64,000 nt of DNA from Elusimicrobiales bacterium. GTDB taxonomy: Bacteria; Elusimicrobiota; Elusimicrobia; Elusimicrobiales; Elusimicrobiaceae. This document shows, in pieces, positions 42,383-51,121 of this stretch. The stretch lies in contig JBAZJT010000015.1 in NCBI GenBank assembly GCA_041651175.1, forward strand, positions 3,812 through 67,811, in the 5' to 3' direction. Position 1 is the first letter of the stretch; every line of letters begins with the position of its first letter. The position numbers were made by a program, and so were the translations under genes. The notes below the pieces were generated by a model, which ran no database searches, was not told where the DNA came from, and worked only from the letters and a program-made list of their open reading frames with translations.

Positions 42383-43977
42383 AAATAGACTTGCTCCCGA
42401 ATAAGGTTTATGAGGCAAAAAGACAGGATTTTGGCCTGCAACGCAGCGGACAGAGGCGAGCACACTCCGGCGGGGTGTGTAAGCCGGTGGCCGCGAAGTT
42501 GCAGGCCAAAAGCCGTGATTTTTGCCCAAAAAATTATTCGGGAGCAAGTCTAATAATTGCGCTGCTTCTTTTGCTTTGCAGGCCCGCCCTTGCCGCCGAT
42601 ATTGACTGGGATGCGGCTTACAGGGAAACCAGGGCGCATCTGATAAATCTCATCAACATAAAGACCGCCCAGCCGGAGGGTAGCGAGGTTGCGGCGGCGC
42701 GCTACATATATTGCGCGCTAAACCGCGAGGGCATAGACTGGGAGATTTACAAGTCCGCGTCCGGTAGGGCGAATCTGGTGGCGCGGCTGAAAGGCTCCGG
42801 CAACGGAAAACCGCTGCTTCTGATGGCGCATCTGGACACCGTGGGCGCCGACGCCGCGGAATGGGCGTCGGACCCGTTCAGGGCGGCGGAGCGCGGCGGC
42901 GCGATATACGGCAGGGGCGCGGTGGACTGCAAAAGCCTTGCCGCTATCAATCTGAGTACGCTGGTCTGGCTCAAACGCAGCGGCATAAAGCTGCGCCGCG
43001 ATGTCATCATGCTTGCCAGCGCCGACGAGGAAGCCGGCGGCGCGCTGGGCCTGCGCTGGATGCTGGACAAGCACCCCGGCGCGATAGACTGTGGCTTTGC
43101 CCTTAACGAGGGAGGCGGCATGATACTGGGCGCGGACGGCTCCCCCCGCGCGCTGTATGTGGACGTGGGCGCAAAGCCGTGCATGAAAGTGGTCGTTTCC
43201 GCCTCCGGCCGGCCCGGACATCCGGCCATGCCGCCGCGCGGGCAGGCCATATACAGCCTTTCCGCCGCCCTGAACCGGTTAAAGTCCGGTTACAGGCCGC
43301 AGACGCGCATGACGCCACTTGTCCGCAGACTCTTTGAGGGGATTTACCCCTTCCAGAATCAGGACGGCAAAACCACTCTGGACATGTTGTTTTCGGAAGA
43401 CCCTGCCGCCCGCCGCCAGGCGGAGGACGCAATCGCTCTTGACCCGTTTCTTGACTCCCAACTGCGCGACACCTGCTCCCCCGTTATTTTGCGCGCCGGA
43501 GATGACGGCAATGTGATACCTGGCCATGCCCGCGCGGAACTGGATTGCCGCCTGCTGCCCGATTCGGACCCGGAGGCCGCGCTATCCGAGCTTAAAGCCG
43601 CCGTTGGCGACGCCGCGGAGGTTTCCGTAAAGGAGAGTCCAGAAAAGCCGTTTCCCAAACCCATGGACATGACGGACGAACTGTATGAGACCATAGTGCG
43701 CGTAAGCTCCGCCGCCATGCCCACCGCCGTGCTTGCCGGCGGCGCGCTTTCGCCCGCAAGCGATTCCGAATGGCTGCGCCGCAGGGGGATAATAACTTAC
43801 GGCCTTTGCGGACCGTCAACTTACGGCGAATCCTCCGGCGTGCACGGCGCGGACGAGCGTATTTCCGAGGCGGAACTGCGCCAGCAGCTGAAGCTCATTT
43901 ATCTTGTAACCGCCGCCTTCGCCGGGGAGGCGGCCCCGCCGCAGCCGCCGGTTCCCCCTCCCGCTGCCGCCAGATAA
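42379..43977 (+). CDS. Exported M20-family peptidase with an in-frame insertion in its signal peptide region
   Basis: 532 residues. M20 motifs: LLMAHLDTVGADA, GRGAVDCKSLAAI, ASADEEAGGALGLRWML, the lid domain with GRPGHPAMPPRG, and GVHGADERISEAEL at the C-terminus. The start is fixed by the ATGA overlap with DUF192. Codons 4-58 come from a 163-bp palindromic element plus a duplicated TA. Removing them restores MKIII joined to ALLLLLCRPALAAD, a perfect signal peptide. The present protein has a 55-residue basic N-terminal extension before the hydrophobic segment SLIIALLLLLCRPALA. It may still be exported as an anchored form, start internally at a GTG or TTG, or be impaired. Confidence 0.9.
   Translation: MKIDLLPNKVYEAKRQDFGLQRSGQRRAHSGGVCKPVAAKLQAKSRDFCPKNYSGASLIIALLLLLCRPALAADIDWDAAYRETRAHLINLINIKTAQPEGSEVAAARYIYCALNREGIDWEIYKSASGRANLVARLKGSGNGKPLLLMAHLDTVGADAAEWASDPFRAAERGGAIYGRGAVDCKSLAAINLSTLVWLKRSGIKLRRDVIMLASADEEAGGALGLRWMLDKHPGAIDCGFALNEGGGMILGADGSPRALYVDVGAKPCMKVVVSASGRPGHPAMPPRGQAIYSLSAALNRLKSGYRPQTRMTPLVRRLFEGIYPFQNQDGKTTLDMLFSEDPAARRQAEDAIALDPFLDSQLRDTCSPVILRAGDDGNVIPGHARAELDCRLLPDSDPEAALSELKAAVGDAAEVSVKESPEKPFPKPMDMTDELYETIVRVSSAAMPTAVLAGGALSPASDSEWLRRRGIITYGLCGPSTYGESSGVHGADERISEAELRQQLKLIYLVTAAFAGEAAPPQPPVPPPAAAR
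42388..42550. mobile_element. 163-bp palindromic MITE-like element flanked by TA
   Basis: The terminal inverted repeats are a perfect 17 bp, GACTTGCTCCCGAATAA (42388-42404 and 42534-42550). TA flanks both sides (42386-42387 and 42551-42552), as expected for TA-targeting IS630/Tc1-type elements. Internal matched arms are GGCAAAAA (42414-42421 with 42519-42526), TTTTGGCCTGCAAC (42429-42442 with 42498-42511) and CACAC/GTGTG at the centre. No coding capacity of its own. Element plus one TA is 165 nt, exactly 55 codons, and has no stop in the host frame. Confidence 0.85.
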
Positions 43978-43999
43978 CGTTTTTTGCTTTAATTTATAT

Positions 44000-45064
44000 A
44001 TGCGAAAACTAAAGGCCGCCGTGCTAGGCGCCACCGGAACGGTGGGCCAGAAGTTCATAACCCTGCTGCAGGACCATCCCTGGTTTGAAATAGGCGCGCT
44101 GGGCGCGTCCGAATTTTCCGCCGGCCAGACATACGGCCAGGCCGCCGCCTCCAAATGGCGGCAGTGCGTGCCGCCGCCGCAGGCGGTGGCGTCCATGAAA
44201 ATCCTCTCCTGCAAGCCGGAACTGATGGACTGCGATCTTGCTTTCTCCGGCCTTGAGCCTTCCGCCGCAAACGAGGTGGAAAAGGCGTTTGCCGCCTACG
44301 GCATCCCGGTGATTTCCAACACCCGCAATTACCGGATGGAGCCGGACGTGCCGCTTCTGGTCCCGGAGGTCAACCCCGAACATGCGGAGCTGGTCCTGCT
44401 CCAGAAAAAGCGCGGCTGGAAAAGCTTTATCGTTACCAACCCCAATTGCGTCGTCGCGCCGCTGGTGATGGCGCTAAAACCGGTGCTGGACGAATTCGGC
44501 CTGTCTAAGGTGATGGTTTTTTCCATGCAGGCGGTGTCCGGCGCGGGGTATCCGGGCGTGGCGTCGCTGGACATACTGGACAATGTTATCCCGCATATCG
44601 GCGGCGAGGAGCCCAAAGTGGAGGCCGAGCCGCTAAAAATTCTGGGCGCTCTCAAAAACGGCGTTGTGCAGAGCGCCCCTTTCAAAATATCCGCGCAGTG
44701 CAACCGCGTTGCGGTATGCGACGGACATACCATAAACGTCTCCTTCGCCACGAAGAAAAAAACCTCCATCCAGGCAATACGCGACGCGCTTGAGGGGTTC
44801 ACTGCGCTGCCGCAGCGGCTGAAGCTGCCCTCCGCGCCGCAGCCCCCGCTGATTTATCTGGAGGATAATTTCCGCCCCCAGCCGAAACTGGACAGGGACG
44901 CCGGGCGCGGCATGGCGGTAACCGTGGGCCGGCTGCGCGACTGTCCGGTACTGGGCTTTAAGATGGTCGTGCTGGGCCATAACACCGTGCGCGGCGCCGC
45001 CGGCGCGGCCATACTCAACGCCGAACTGCTGCTCCGGCAGGGATATATAAAGCCCCGCTCCTGA
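44000..45064 (+). CDS. asd: Aspartate-semialdehyde dehydrogenase
   Basis: 354 residues, of the archaeal/fungal-type class. NADP-binding GATGTVGQKFITLL is at the N-terminus. The catalytic cysteine is in VTNPNCVVAPLVMALKP, with the QAVSGAGYPG motif and substrate-binding CNRVAVCDGHTINV. It reduces aspartyl phosphate to aspartate semialdehyde, feeding Lys, Thr, Met and, in this genome, probably the DUF39 homocysteine route at 49195. An extended -10 TGCTTTAAT (43985-43993) ends 6 nt before the ATG, with no Shine-Dalgarno, indicating a leaderless transcript. Confidence 0.95.
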   Translation: MRKLKAAVLGATGTVGQKFITLLQDHPWFEIGALGASEFSAGQTYGQAAASKWRQCVPPPQAVASMKILSCKPELMDCDLAFSGLEPSAANEVEKAFAAYGIPVISNTRNYRMEPDVPLLVPEVNPEHAELVLLQKKRGWKSFIVTNPNCVVAPLVMALKPVLDEFGLSKVMVFSMQAVSGAGYPGVASLDILDNVIPHIGGEEPKVEAEPLKILGALKNGVVQSAPFKISAQCNRVAVCDGHTINVSFATKKKTSIQAIRDALEGFTALPQRLKLPSAPQPPLIYLEDNFRPQPKLDRDAGRGMAVTVGRLRDCPVLGFKMVVLGHNTVRGAAGAAILNAELLLRQGYIKPRS

Positions 45065-45121
45065 TTTTTGCCGCGACGGTTTTTCGCAGCTCCCGCAGTC
45101 TAACTATATACGGGTGCGATT

Positions 45122-45667
45122 ATGCCTGGCGAAAATGAAATAATCCGGGACATTCTTGACGGCAGGGGCGATTTTGCCGGACTGGTGCGCGAGCATCAGC
45201 GGGCGGTTTATGCCTTCTGCCTTTCTTTTTTGCGCTCGCCCGAAGACGCGGAGGACGCCGTTCAGGACGTGTTCGTCAAGGCATACCGCAATCTGGGCAG
45301 ATTCCGCTTTGAGTCGTCGTTTTTTACCTGGCTGCGCCGGATAGCCTACTGCCGCTGCATTGACGGGCTAAAGCAGAGGGCAAAGCGGCGCGAGGAAGCG
45401 ATGGAGCGCGATTTCGCGGAGCCGCCCGCGTCCCGCGGTTCCGGCGACGGCGAGATGATTGAAAACGCACTTGCCGCGCTGCCGGAGGATTACCGCGCCG
45501 TCCTTGTCATGCGCGAGGGCTGCGGCATGTCTTACGAGGAAATCGCCCAGGCCATGGATATATCGGCGGACGCCGTGGATGCCAAAATCCGGCGGGCCAG
45601 GGCGCTATTTTCCGAAAAAGCCCGGAAATTTGCGGAGGACTGCTATGAACTGCGCGAAAACAGATGA
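45122..45667 (+). CDS. ECF-type RNA polymerase sigma factor
   Basis: 181 residues with sigma region 2 (LVREHQRAVYAFCLSFLRSPEDAEDAVQDVFVKAYRNL, FTWLRRIAYCRCID) and region 4 (ALPEDYRAVLVMREGCGMSYEEIAQAMDISADAVDAKIRRARALF). There is no region 1 or 3, so it belongs to group IV (ECF). It directs RNA polymerase to stress or envelope regulons. Its end overlaps the anti-sigma start by 23 nt. A TATATA box (45105-45110) 11 nt before the ATG gives a leader of only a few nt. Confidence 0.95.
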   Translation: MPGENEIIRDILDGRGDFAGLVREHQRAVYAFCLSFLRSPEDAEDAVQDVFVKAYRNLGRFRFESSFFTWLRRIAYCRCIDGLKQRAKRREEAMERDFAEPPASRGSGDGEMIENALAALPEDYRAVLVMREGCGMSYEEIAQAMDISADAVDAKIRRARALFSEKARKFAEDCYELRENR

Positions 45668-46088
45668 GGTTTTCCGGCTGTTGGACGGCAGGCTTTCCGG
45701 CGCGGAGCGCGGGCAGGCGCAGCGGCATCTGGAAAGCTGCCCGCAATGCCGGGAAGATGTGCGGAGGTGGAGTGATCTGTCCCGCCGGGCTTTCAGTCTG
45801 CCGGAGAGGGTGGAATGCCCGGATTTCTCCGCCAGCGTTATGGCGGAAATTGGCAGGGAACAACCATTTTGCGGCGTTATAGCGTGCCGGCTGAGGGGTT
45901 TTTTCACCGTTCCGCGCCTGGCAGCTGCGGGGGCGGCTATTTTGCTTATAGCGCTTGTCGCGGCGCGCGCGGCAAAGGCGCGTCGCCAGTCGGAAAAAGA
46001 GGCGGCGGTATTTGTGGCGGAGTTTGTTTCCGGCGGCAAGACGGACGACAGCTATACGGCGCTGTCGGAGCGGCTGTTCGGACTTTAG
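45645..46088 (+). CDS. Zinc-finger anti-sigma factor (ZAS type), membrane-anchored
   Basis: 147 residues from ATG 45645, supported by GGAGG 7 nt upstream. The N-terminal ZAS-like motif is DEVFRLLDGRLSGAERGQAQRHLESCPQCREDV, with a His-x3-Cys-x2-Cys pattern. A single membrane helix (AAAGAAILLIALVAARA) follows and then a short extracytoplasmic tail. It would hold the ECF sigma factor encoded just upstream, with release by an envelope signal. Confidence 0.88.
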   Translation: MNCAKTDEVFRLLDGRLSGAERGQAQRHLESCPQCREDVRRWSDLSRRAFSLPERVECPDFSASVMAEIGREQPFCGVIACRLRGFFTVPRLAAAGAAILLIALVAARAAKARRQSEKEAAVFVAEFVSGGKTDDSYTALSERLFGL

Positions 46089-46110
46089 CGGAACATCGCA
46101 AGGAGGCGGT

Positions 46111-46728
46111 ATGAACAGGAAAATCAGGGTTTTTGCTCTGGCGGCGGTTGCGGCTGCCGGGCTGTGCGCGGTGGCCTGCGCTCAGGAGGGGCCGGACGGC
46201 CCGCCGGAACACGGGCGCGGCGGTTTTCGCGGCGGCGAAGGGATGATGCGCGACGAGGGCCGGATGCTGGATAAAATTGCCGCGAAAATCGGCATCAGCG
46301 ACGAAAAGGCCGCGAAAATGAAAAGCCTGCGCGAGGCCCGCTCCGCCAAAATGAAACAGCTTGGCGAAACTCTCAAGACCAGGCGCGAGGCGATGCTGGC
46401 CGAGTTGAAAAAATCCGGCTACAGCGAGGATGCCGTGCGCAAGCTTCAGGCCGAGGCGCAGAAGACGGAAAACGAACTTGACAATAACCGGCTGGAAGGC
46501 CTGCTTGAAATACGCAAACTCCTTAGCGACGACGAATTTAAAAAACTGATGGACATGCTGCCCCGCCCGCCGGACGGCCCGGGCCGGGGTATGCGCCCGG
46601 ACCGCTCCGGCGGCGGGCGCGGCGGCCCGCCGCGCGATATGGAGCCTCGCGGTGAAGGCGGCCCCGGAGGGGACGGCTTTTCACGGCCTTACGGAGGCGA
46701 TGACGGCAAAATGCCGTCCCAGCCATGA
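46111..46728 (+). CDS. Spy/CpxP-like periplasmic protein
   Basis: 205 residues; AAGGAGG precedes the ATG. Signal peptide RKIRVFALAAVAAAGLCAVACAQ, possibly a lipoprotein Cys. A helical core (about 55-150) has MLDKIAAKIGISDEKAAKMKSL and LLEIRKLLSDDEFKKLMDML, resembling the LTxxQ-type helices of Spy/CpxP periplasmic chaperones and metal-resistance sensors. Gly/Arg/Pro-rich low-complexity flanks on both sides are unusual. Located between an ECF/anti-sigma pair and an autotransporter, it fits an envelope-stress module. Confidence 0.8.
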   Translation: MNRKIRVFALAAVAAAGLCAVACAQEGPDGPPEHGRGGFRGGEGMMRDEGRMLDKIAAKIGISDEKAAKMKSLREARSAKMKQLGETLKTRREAMLAELKKSGYSEDAVRKLQAEAQKTENELDNNRLEGLLEIRKLLSDDEFKKLMDMLPRPPDGPGRGMRPDRSGGGRGGPPRDMEPRGEGGPGGDGFSRPYGGDDGKMPSQP

Positions 46729-46784
46729 CGCGCGGAGAGGCTGGCGCGGGACGGCACGGCGCGTTGCCCGGACAGGGTGGCGCA

Positions 46785-48980
46785 ATGAGGGCGCGCATCG
46801 CCGCTGTCTGCGTTGCCCTTATGCCGGGTGTGTGCGGGGCCGGCACCGTCTATGTCTATAACAACAACGACTCCGGCGACGGCAGCCTGCGCCAGGCCAT
46901 AACGGTCTCCAATGCGGCGGGCGGGTCCAACACCATATTATGGGCTTCCGCCGGGGGCGAGAGCATATTCCCCGCCAGCGATTTAAGCAGCATAAACGGC
47001 GGCACGACGCTGGATGTATCCGCCTCCACCTCTCCGGTTTCCATAGCCGGCGATTACGCGGTGCCGCTGGGCGGCGCGGTGACATTCAGAAACGACACTC
47101 TGACATCCACTTTCACCGTGTCGGCTGTGATATCCGGCGCGGGCTCGCTGACAAAAACCGGAAGCGGGGTTCTTGCCCTGTCCAATTCCAACACTTATTC
47201 CGGCGGAACCTCCGTAAACGGGGGCGTGCTGCTCATCGGCGCGGATTCGGCGCTGGGCGCGTCTTCCGGCGGGCTGGCCTTCGGCGGCGGGACGCTGCGC
47301 GTGTCGGCGGATATGTCGTCCGCGCGGAACGTCGTCCTTAACTCCGGCGGCGGAGCGTTTGACACGGATTCCTACACGTTGGGGCTTTCCGGAATAATCA
47401 GCGGTTCCGGCGCGCTCGGCAAAGAAGGCAGCGGCGTTCTGGTGCTTGGCGGAGCCAATACTTATTCCGGCGGGACTGTAATAAGCTCCGGGACTATTCA
47501 ACTGGGCGCGGACAATGCGCTTGGCACGGGGGACATAGCGGTTTCCGGCGATGGGACGCTTGACCTGGCCGGTTACACGCAAAACGCGGCGGCGCTGTCC
47601 GGCGGCGGCACAGTGAAGATGAAGTTGCAGCCGGGGGTTGCAAATCTCAACATCTCCGGCAATGCCGCGCTTGGGGGCGTGCTGTCTGTTAATTTTTCGC
47701 CGCAGCTTATTTTGCAGGGGCAGACGTTCACTCCGATAACCGCGGGTTCGGTGTCGGGGACGTTTTCGTCCATAGCTTCCCCGGCGGCAGTGTCTTTCGT
47801 CCCGGTATACGATGCGGTCAGCGTTATGCTGACGGCGGATATGGTCCCGTTCGCAAACACCGCCGCCACCGCAAGCCAGCGCGCCTCCGCCGGGGTGCTG
47901 GAGGGATTCCGCGCCTCGCCTTCCGGCGATATGGCGACGGTGATAAGCAACCTCTACACTTTGAGCGCGGCGCAGTTGCAGTCCGCGCTGGAGCAGACAA
48001 GCCCGTCCCCGCTGCTGTCGCTGCGCGCGCTGGAGGCGGCGGGTTCCGATGTCCAGTCCTCCGTGCTGCGAAGGCGGGCCCTGCATCTGGCCGGAGCCGA
48101 TGATTTGGGCCGCGCCGCCTATCCCGGCGCGAAAAAAGGCGCCGCACAATCCCGGTTGGGGTTTTTTGTCTCCCCCGCCGGGGTGAAAAGCGAAACCAGG
48201 AATTCGCAGGATGCCGCCGGCTATTCGCTTTACGACGGCGGCCTTCTGGCCGGGGCGGATTACCGGTTTGGCGAGCGCGCCGCGGCGGGCGTGCTGGCCG
48301 GTTATCTTGCAGGCAGCGCGGATTTTGCGTATCCCAACTCAGGCAGCGTATCCGCGCGAAGCGCGCGCTACGGCGCGTATGCCGTGGCGGCTGGCGAGCG
48401 AGCGCGCATGGCGCTGTATGCGGGCCGCGCAAACGACTCATTTTCGGTTAAGCGGGATTTGGCTTTCGGCGAGATATACCGGCAGGCGCAGTCGGATCCG
48501 CGCGGCTCGGAAACAAATCTTTATGCCATGGCTAGCTGCGATTTCCGGCATCTGGGGCATGGCACTTTCTCCCCCTCCGCGGAGCTTAACTACGACGATA
48601 TGCGCGTGGATCCGTTCACCGAAACAGGGGCGGATTCGCTGAACCTGTCTGCGGACGGGCAGCATGCCGTTTCGCTGCGCTCCATTCTGTGGCTGCGCTA
48701 TTCCGACAGGCGGGAGATGGGGGCTTATGCCCTTGCCTCGCATCTGGGTGCGGGCTGGCGGCACCAGTTCCGGCAGCAGTCCGCGCTGACGGCGCGCCTG
48801 GCGGCAGGCGGGGACGCGATGTCGGTGTCCGCGTCGTCCGGGCGGGACGGTTTGCGCGCGGAGGGCGGTGTGTCGGCAGGCTGGGGCGCGCGGACCGCCT
48901 TCAGCCTGGATTACAACGGCGATTTCAGCTCCGATGCGACCGAGCATATCGTGAACGCCGGCCTGCATTTCGCGTTCTGA
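46785..48980 (+). CDS. Type V autotransporter with PATR-type passenger repeats
   Basis: 731 residues from ATG 46785, which directly precedes a good signal peptide (RARIAAVCVALMPGVCGAG). An alternative ATG at 46725 overlaps the previous stop (ATGA) and would add 20 residues. The passenger (about 25-420) contains beta-helix repeats such as GSLTKTGSGVLALSNSNTYS and GGANTYSGGTVISSGTIQLG, typical of passenger-associated transport repeats. The C-terminal ~280 residues form the autotransporter barrel, from LGFFVSPAGVKSETRNSQ to the terminal Phe in HIVNAGLHFAF. Likely a surface-exposed adhesin; no catalytic site seen. Confidence 0.9.
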   Translation: MRARIAAVCVALMPGVCGAGTVYVYNNNDSGDGSLRQAITVSNAAGGSNTILWASAGGESIFPASDLSSINGGTTLDVSASTSPVSIAGDYAVPLGGAVTFRNDTLTSTFTVSAVISGAGSLTKTGSGVLALSNSNTYSGGTSVNGGVLLIGADSALGASSGGLAFGGGTLRVSADMSSARNVVLNSGGGAFDTDSYTLGLSGIISGSGALGKEGSGVLVLGGANTYSGGTVISSGTIQLGADNALGTGDIAVSGDGTLDLAGYTQNAAALSGGGTVKMKLQPGVANLNISGNAALGGVLSVNFSPQLILQGQTFTPITAGSVSGTFSSIASPAAVSFVPVYDAVSVMLTADMVPFANTAATASQRASAGVLEGFRASPSGDMATVISNLYTLSAAQLQSALEQTSPSPLLSLRALEAAGSDVQSSVLRRRALHLAGADDLGRAAYPGAKKGAAQSRLGFFVSPAGVKSETRNSQDAAGYSLYDGGLLAGADYRFGERAAAGVLAGYLAGSADFAYPNSGSVSARSARYGAYAVAAGERARMALYAGRANDSFSVKRDLAFGEIYRQAQSDPRGSETNLYAMASCDFRHLGHGTFSPSAELNYDDMRVDPFTETGADSLNLSADGQHAVSLRSILWLRYSDRREMGAYALASHLGAGWRHQFRQQSALTARLAAGGDAMSVSASSGRDGLRAEGGVSAGWGARTAFSLDYNGDFSSDATEHIVNAGLHFAF

Positions 48981-48986
48981 AAAATA

Positions 48987-48995
48987 TGCTATAAT
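48987..48995 (+). promoter_or_regulatory. Extended -10 promoter of the SAM-riboswitch transcript
   Basis: TGC-TATAAT (48987-48995) with no clear -35. The predicted start is near 49002, just before the aptamer. The same TGC-TATAAT sequence occurs upstream of yggS. Confidence 0.6.
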
Positions 48996-49008
48996 AACTC
49001 CGTTGCAC

Positions 49009-49113
49009 TACCATCAAGAGAGGCGGAGGGACAGGCCCTGCGAAGCCTCAGCAACCTGTTTATTCAAGGTGCTAAATCCTGAAGTGATGACTCATCACTT
49101 GAGATGATAGGGA
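49009..49113 (+). promoter_or_regulatory. SAM-I (S-box) riboswitch aptamer
   Basis: Conserved S-box core in order: ATCAAGAGAGGCGGAGGGAC, GGCCCTGCGAAGCCTCAGCAACC, AAGGTGCTAAATCC, a P4 hairpin AAGTGATG/ATCACTT, and GATGATAGG closing P1 with ACCATCA. It senses S-adenosylmethionine and normally shuts off downstream methionine or cysteine genes when SAM is plentiful. It precedes a terminator and the DUF39-UPF0280-aspartokinase genes. Confidence 0.95.
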
Positions 49114-49134
49114 AGAAAAAGCACCCTTCCTTAC

Positions 49135-49162
49135 AAACCATCACTATGAGGATGGTTTTTTT
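49135..49162 (+). terminator. Riboswitch-controlled terminator
   Basis: Stem AAACCATC/GATGGTTT (49135-49142 with 49151-49158) and a run of T. The 3' strand of P1 (GATGATAGG) can pair with the left arm, giving an antiterminator when SAM is absent. Confidence 0.85.
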
Positions 49163-49194
49163 ATGCCCTCCTCTCCGCAAAACATGGAGTTGTT

Positions 49195-50388
49195 ATGGCA
49201 AAGACTGTCGCAGAAATAAACGATAAAATTAAAAAAGGCGAAGCCGTAGTGCTGACCGCGGAGGAAGTCATAGACTTCGCGGACAAACACGGCGTTGAGG
49301 AAGCCGCCCGCAAGGTGGATGTTGTAACCACGGGCACGTTCGGGCCGATGTGCTCCTCGGCGGCGTATTTCAACCTGGGGCACAGCAAGCCCAGAATCAA
49401 GCTTGGCGGCGGGACGGCCACGTTCAACAATGTGCCAGTCTATACCGGCCTTGCGGCGGTGGATGTGCTGCTGGGCGCCACCGCCATGCCGGCGGACGAC
49501 CCGGCCAACGCTACCCACCCGGGAAAGTTCGCCTACGGCGGTGCGCATGTGATAGAAGAGCTTGTGGCGGGAAAAGACGTGCGCCTCAAAGCCTCCGCCT
49601 ACGGCACGGACTGCTATCCGCGCCGCGGCATAGACACGGCAGTGAACCTCAAAACCATAAACGAGGCCGTGCTTTTCAACCCCCGCAACAGCTATCAGAA
49701 CTACAACGTTGCCGTGAACCTTTCCGGCAAAACCATATATACCTATATGGGAATCCTGAAGCCGGATATGGGCAATGCCAATTACTGCAGCGCGGGCCAG
49801 TTGTCGCCGCTGCTGAAAGATCCGCTGTACAAAACGATAGGAATCGGCACCAGAATATTCCTGGGCGGAGGGGTGGGCTATGTGGCCTGGCCGGGGACGC
49901 AGTTTAACCCCTCCGTCCCGCGCGGCGAAAACGGCGTGCCCAAACGCCCTGCCGGGACGCTGGCGGTCATAGGCGACCTTAAGCAGATGAACGCGCGATT
50001 CCTGAAAGGGATGAGTTTCACCGGCTATGGCGTTACGCTGGCAGTGGGCATAGGCGTGCCGATACCGGTGCTCTCGGAAGAGATTTTGCGCCATGCAATC
50101 GCGCGCGACAACGAAATATTTGCGCCCGTGGTTGACTATTCGCAAACCTATCCCAACCGCGGCCCGGAGGTCATAGCCGAGGTCAGCTATGCGGAACTGC
50201 GCAGCGGCGAGATAACCGTTAAGGGGCGCAAAATACCGACGGCGCCGTTATCCAGCCTGCCGCGCGCGCGGGAGATTGCCGGCATTCTCAAGGACTGGAT
50301 AACGCGCGGCAGCTTCCTGCTGTCGGAGCCAGTGTCGCCCCTTCCGGCTGCGGATTCTGGGATAAGCCTGAAGCCGCTTAACGGATAA
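49195..50388 (+). CDS. Homocysteine biosynthesis protein, DUF39 (COG1900)
   Basis: 397 residues; GGAG lies 5 nt before the ATG. The protein starts AKTVAEINDKIKKGEAVVLT and has the DUF39 hallmarks VVTTGTFGPMCSSAAYFNLG, GGGTATFNNVPVYTGLAAVD, KASAYGTDCYPRR and NYCSAGQLSPLLKDPLY. Homologues in methanogens and anaerobic bacteria make homocysteine from aspartate semialdehyde and a sulfur source. No CBS or ferredoxin domain is fused. SAM-I control and the aspartokinase downstream fit this role. Cysteines in MCSSAA and TDCYP are candidate catalytic residues. Confidence 0.93.
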   Translation: MAKTVAEINDKIKKGEAVVLTAEEVIDFADKHGVEEAARKVDVVTTGTFGPMCSSAAYFNLGHSKPRIKLGGGTATFNNVPVYTGLAAVDVLLGATAMPADDPANATHPGKFAYGGAHVIEELVAGKDVRLKASAYGTDCYPRRGIDTAVNLKTINEAVLFNPRNSYQNYNVAVNLSGKTIYTYMGILKPDMGNANYCSAGQLSPLLKDPLYKTIGIGTRIFLGGGVGYVAWPGTQFNPSVPRGENGVPKRPAGTLAVIGDLKQMNARFLKGMSFTGYGVTLAVGIGVPIPVLSEEILRHAIARDNEIFAPVVDYSQTYPNRGPEVIAEVSYAELRSGEITVKGRKIPTAPLSSLPRAREIAGILKDWITRGSFLLSEPVSPLPAADSGISLKPLNG

Positions 50389-50392
50389 ACTG

Positions 50393-51121
50393 ATGAAATC
50401 GCCGCTGTTTGTGCCGCGCGCCTACCGCGACGCGCCTGCCGCAGGCAGGCGCTCGTTCACCGTATGCTGTCGCGATACAGACCTCTGGATAGCGGCGGAC
50501 CCCGTGCTGGAACCGCTGGCGCGGCGGGAAGTTCTGGCGCGGCGGGCGGAACTGGAAGCATACATCGCCCGCCGCCGGGATTTCCTTACAGCGCTGGCGC
50601 CTCTGCCGGATGACGAGACCGCCCCCCCCATAGTCCGCGAAATGATGGCCGCCGCGCGGCTTGCCGGGGTGGGGCCGATGGCGGCGGTGGCCGGGGCCGT
50701 GGCGGAGGCTGTGGGCCGCCGGCTGCTGGAATCCGCGGACGGGGTTATCGTGGAAAACGGCGGAGACATATTCCTTAAATCGGGCCAGCCCGCTGTTTGC
50801 GAGGTTTTCGCCGGGAATTCGCCTTTTTCCGGCAGGCTGGCCTACGAGGCGGACGCCTCCGCCGGCTGCGGGCTTTGCACGTCTTCCGGCACGGTGGGGC
50901 ATTCGCTGAGCTTTGGCAAGGCGGACGCCGCTACCATACTCTGCGCCGGCGCGGCAGAGGCCGACGCCTATGCGACCGCCGTCGGAAATATGATAAAAAA
51001 CAGGGATGATATCGCAGCCGCTCTGGCGTATGTTAAAACTCAGCCCCGCATAAAAGGCTGCGCCGTGATAATCGGCGATGCCATCGGAATCTACGGGGAT
51101 TTGCGCGTGGTGAAACTATGA
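50393..51121 (+). CDS. UPF0280 family protein (COG2122, ApbE-like)
   Basis: 242 residues. Family segments: PRAYRDAPAAGRRSFTVCCRDTDLWI, VGPMAAVAGAVAEAVGRRLL, GVIVENGGDIFLKS, GLCTSSGTVGHSLSFGKADA and AAEADAYATAVGNMI. The fold is related to ApbE flavin transferases. COG2122 genes are associated with COG1900 genes in anaerobes and have been linked to homocysteine synthesis; the exact biochemical step is unclear. It sits 4 nt after the DUF39 gene and overlaps aspartokinase, so all three share the riboswitch. Confidence 0.9.
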   Translation: MKSPLFVPRAYRDAPAAGRRSFTVCCRDTDLWIAADPVLEPLARREVLARRAELEAYIARRRDFLTALAPLPDDETAPPIVREMMAAARLAGVGPMAAVAGAVAEAVGRRLLESADGVIVENGGDIFLKSGQPAVCEVFAGNSPFSGRLAYEADASAGCGLCTSSGTVGHSLSFGKADAATILCAGAAEADAYATAVGNMIKNRDDIAAALAYVKTQPRIKGCAVIIGDAIGIYGDLRVVKL

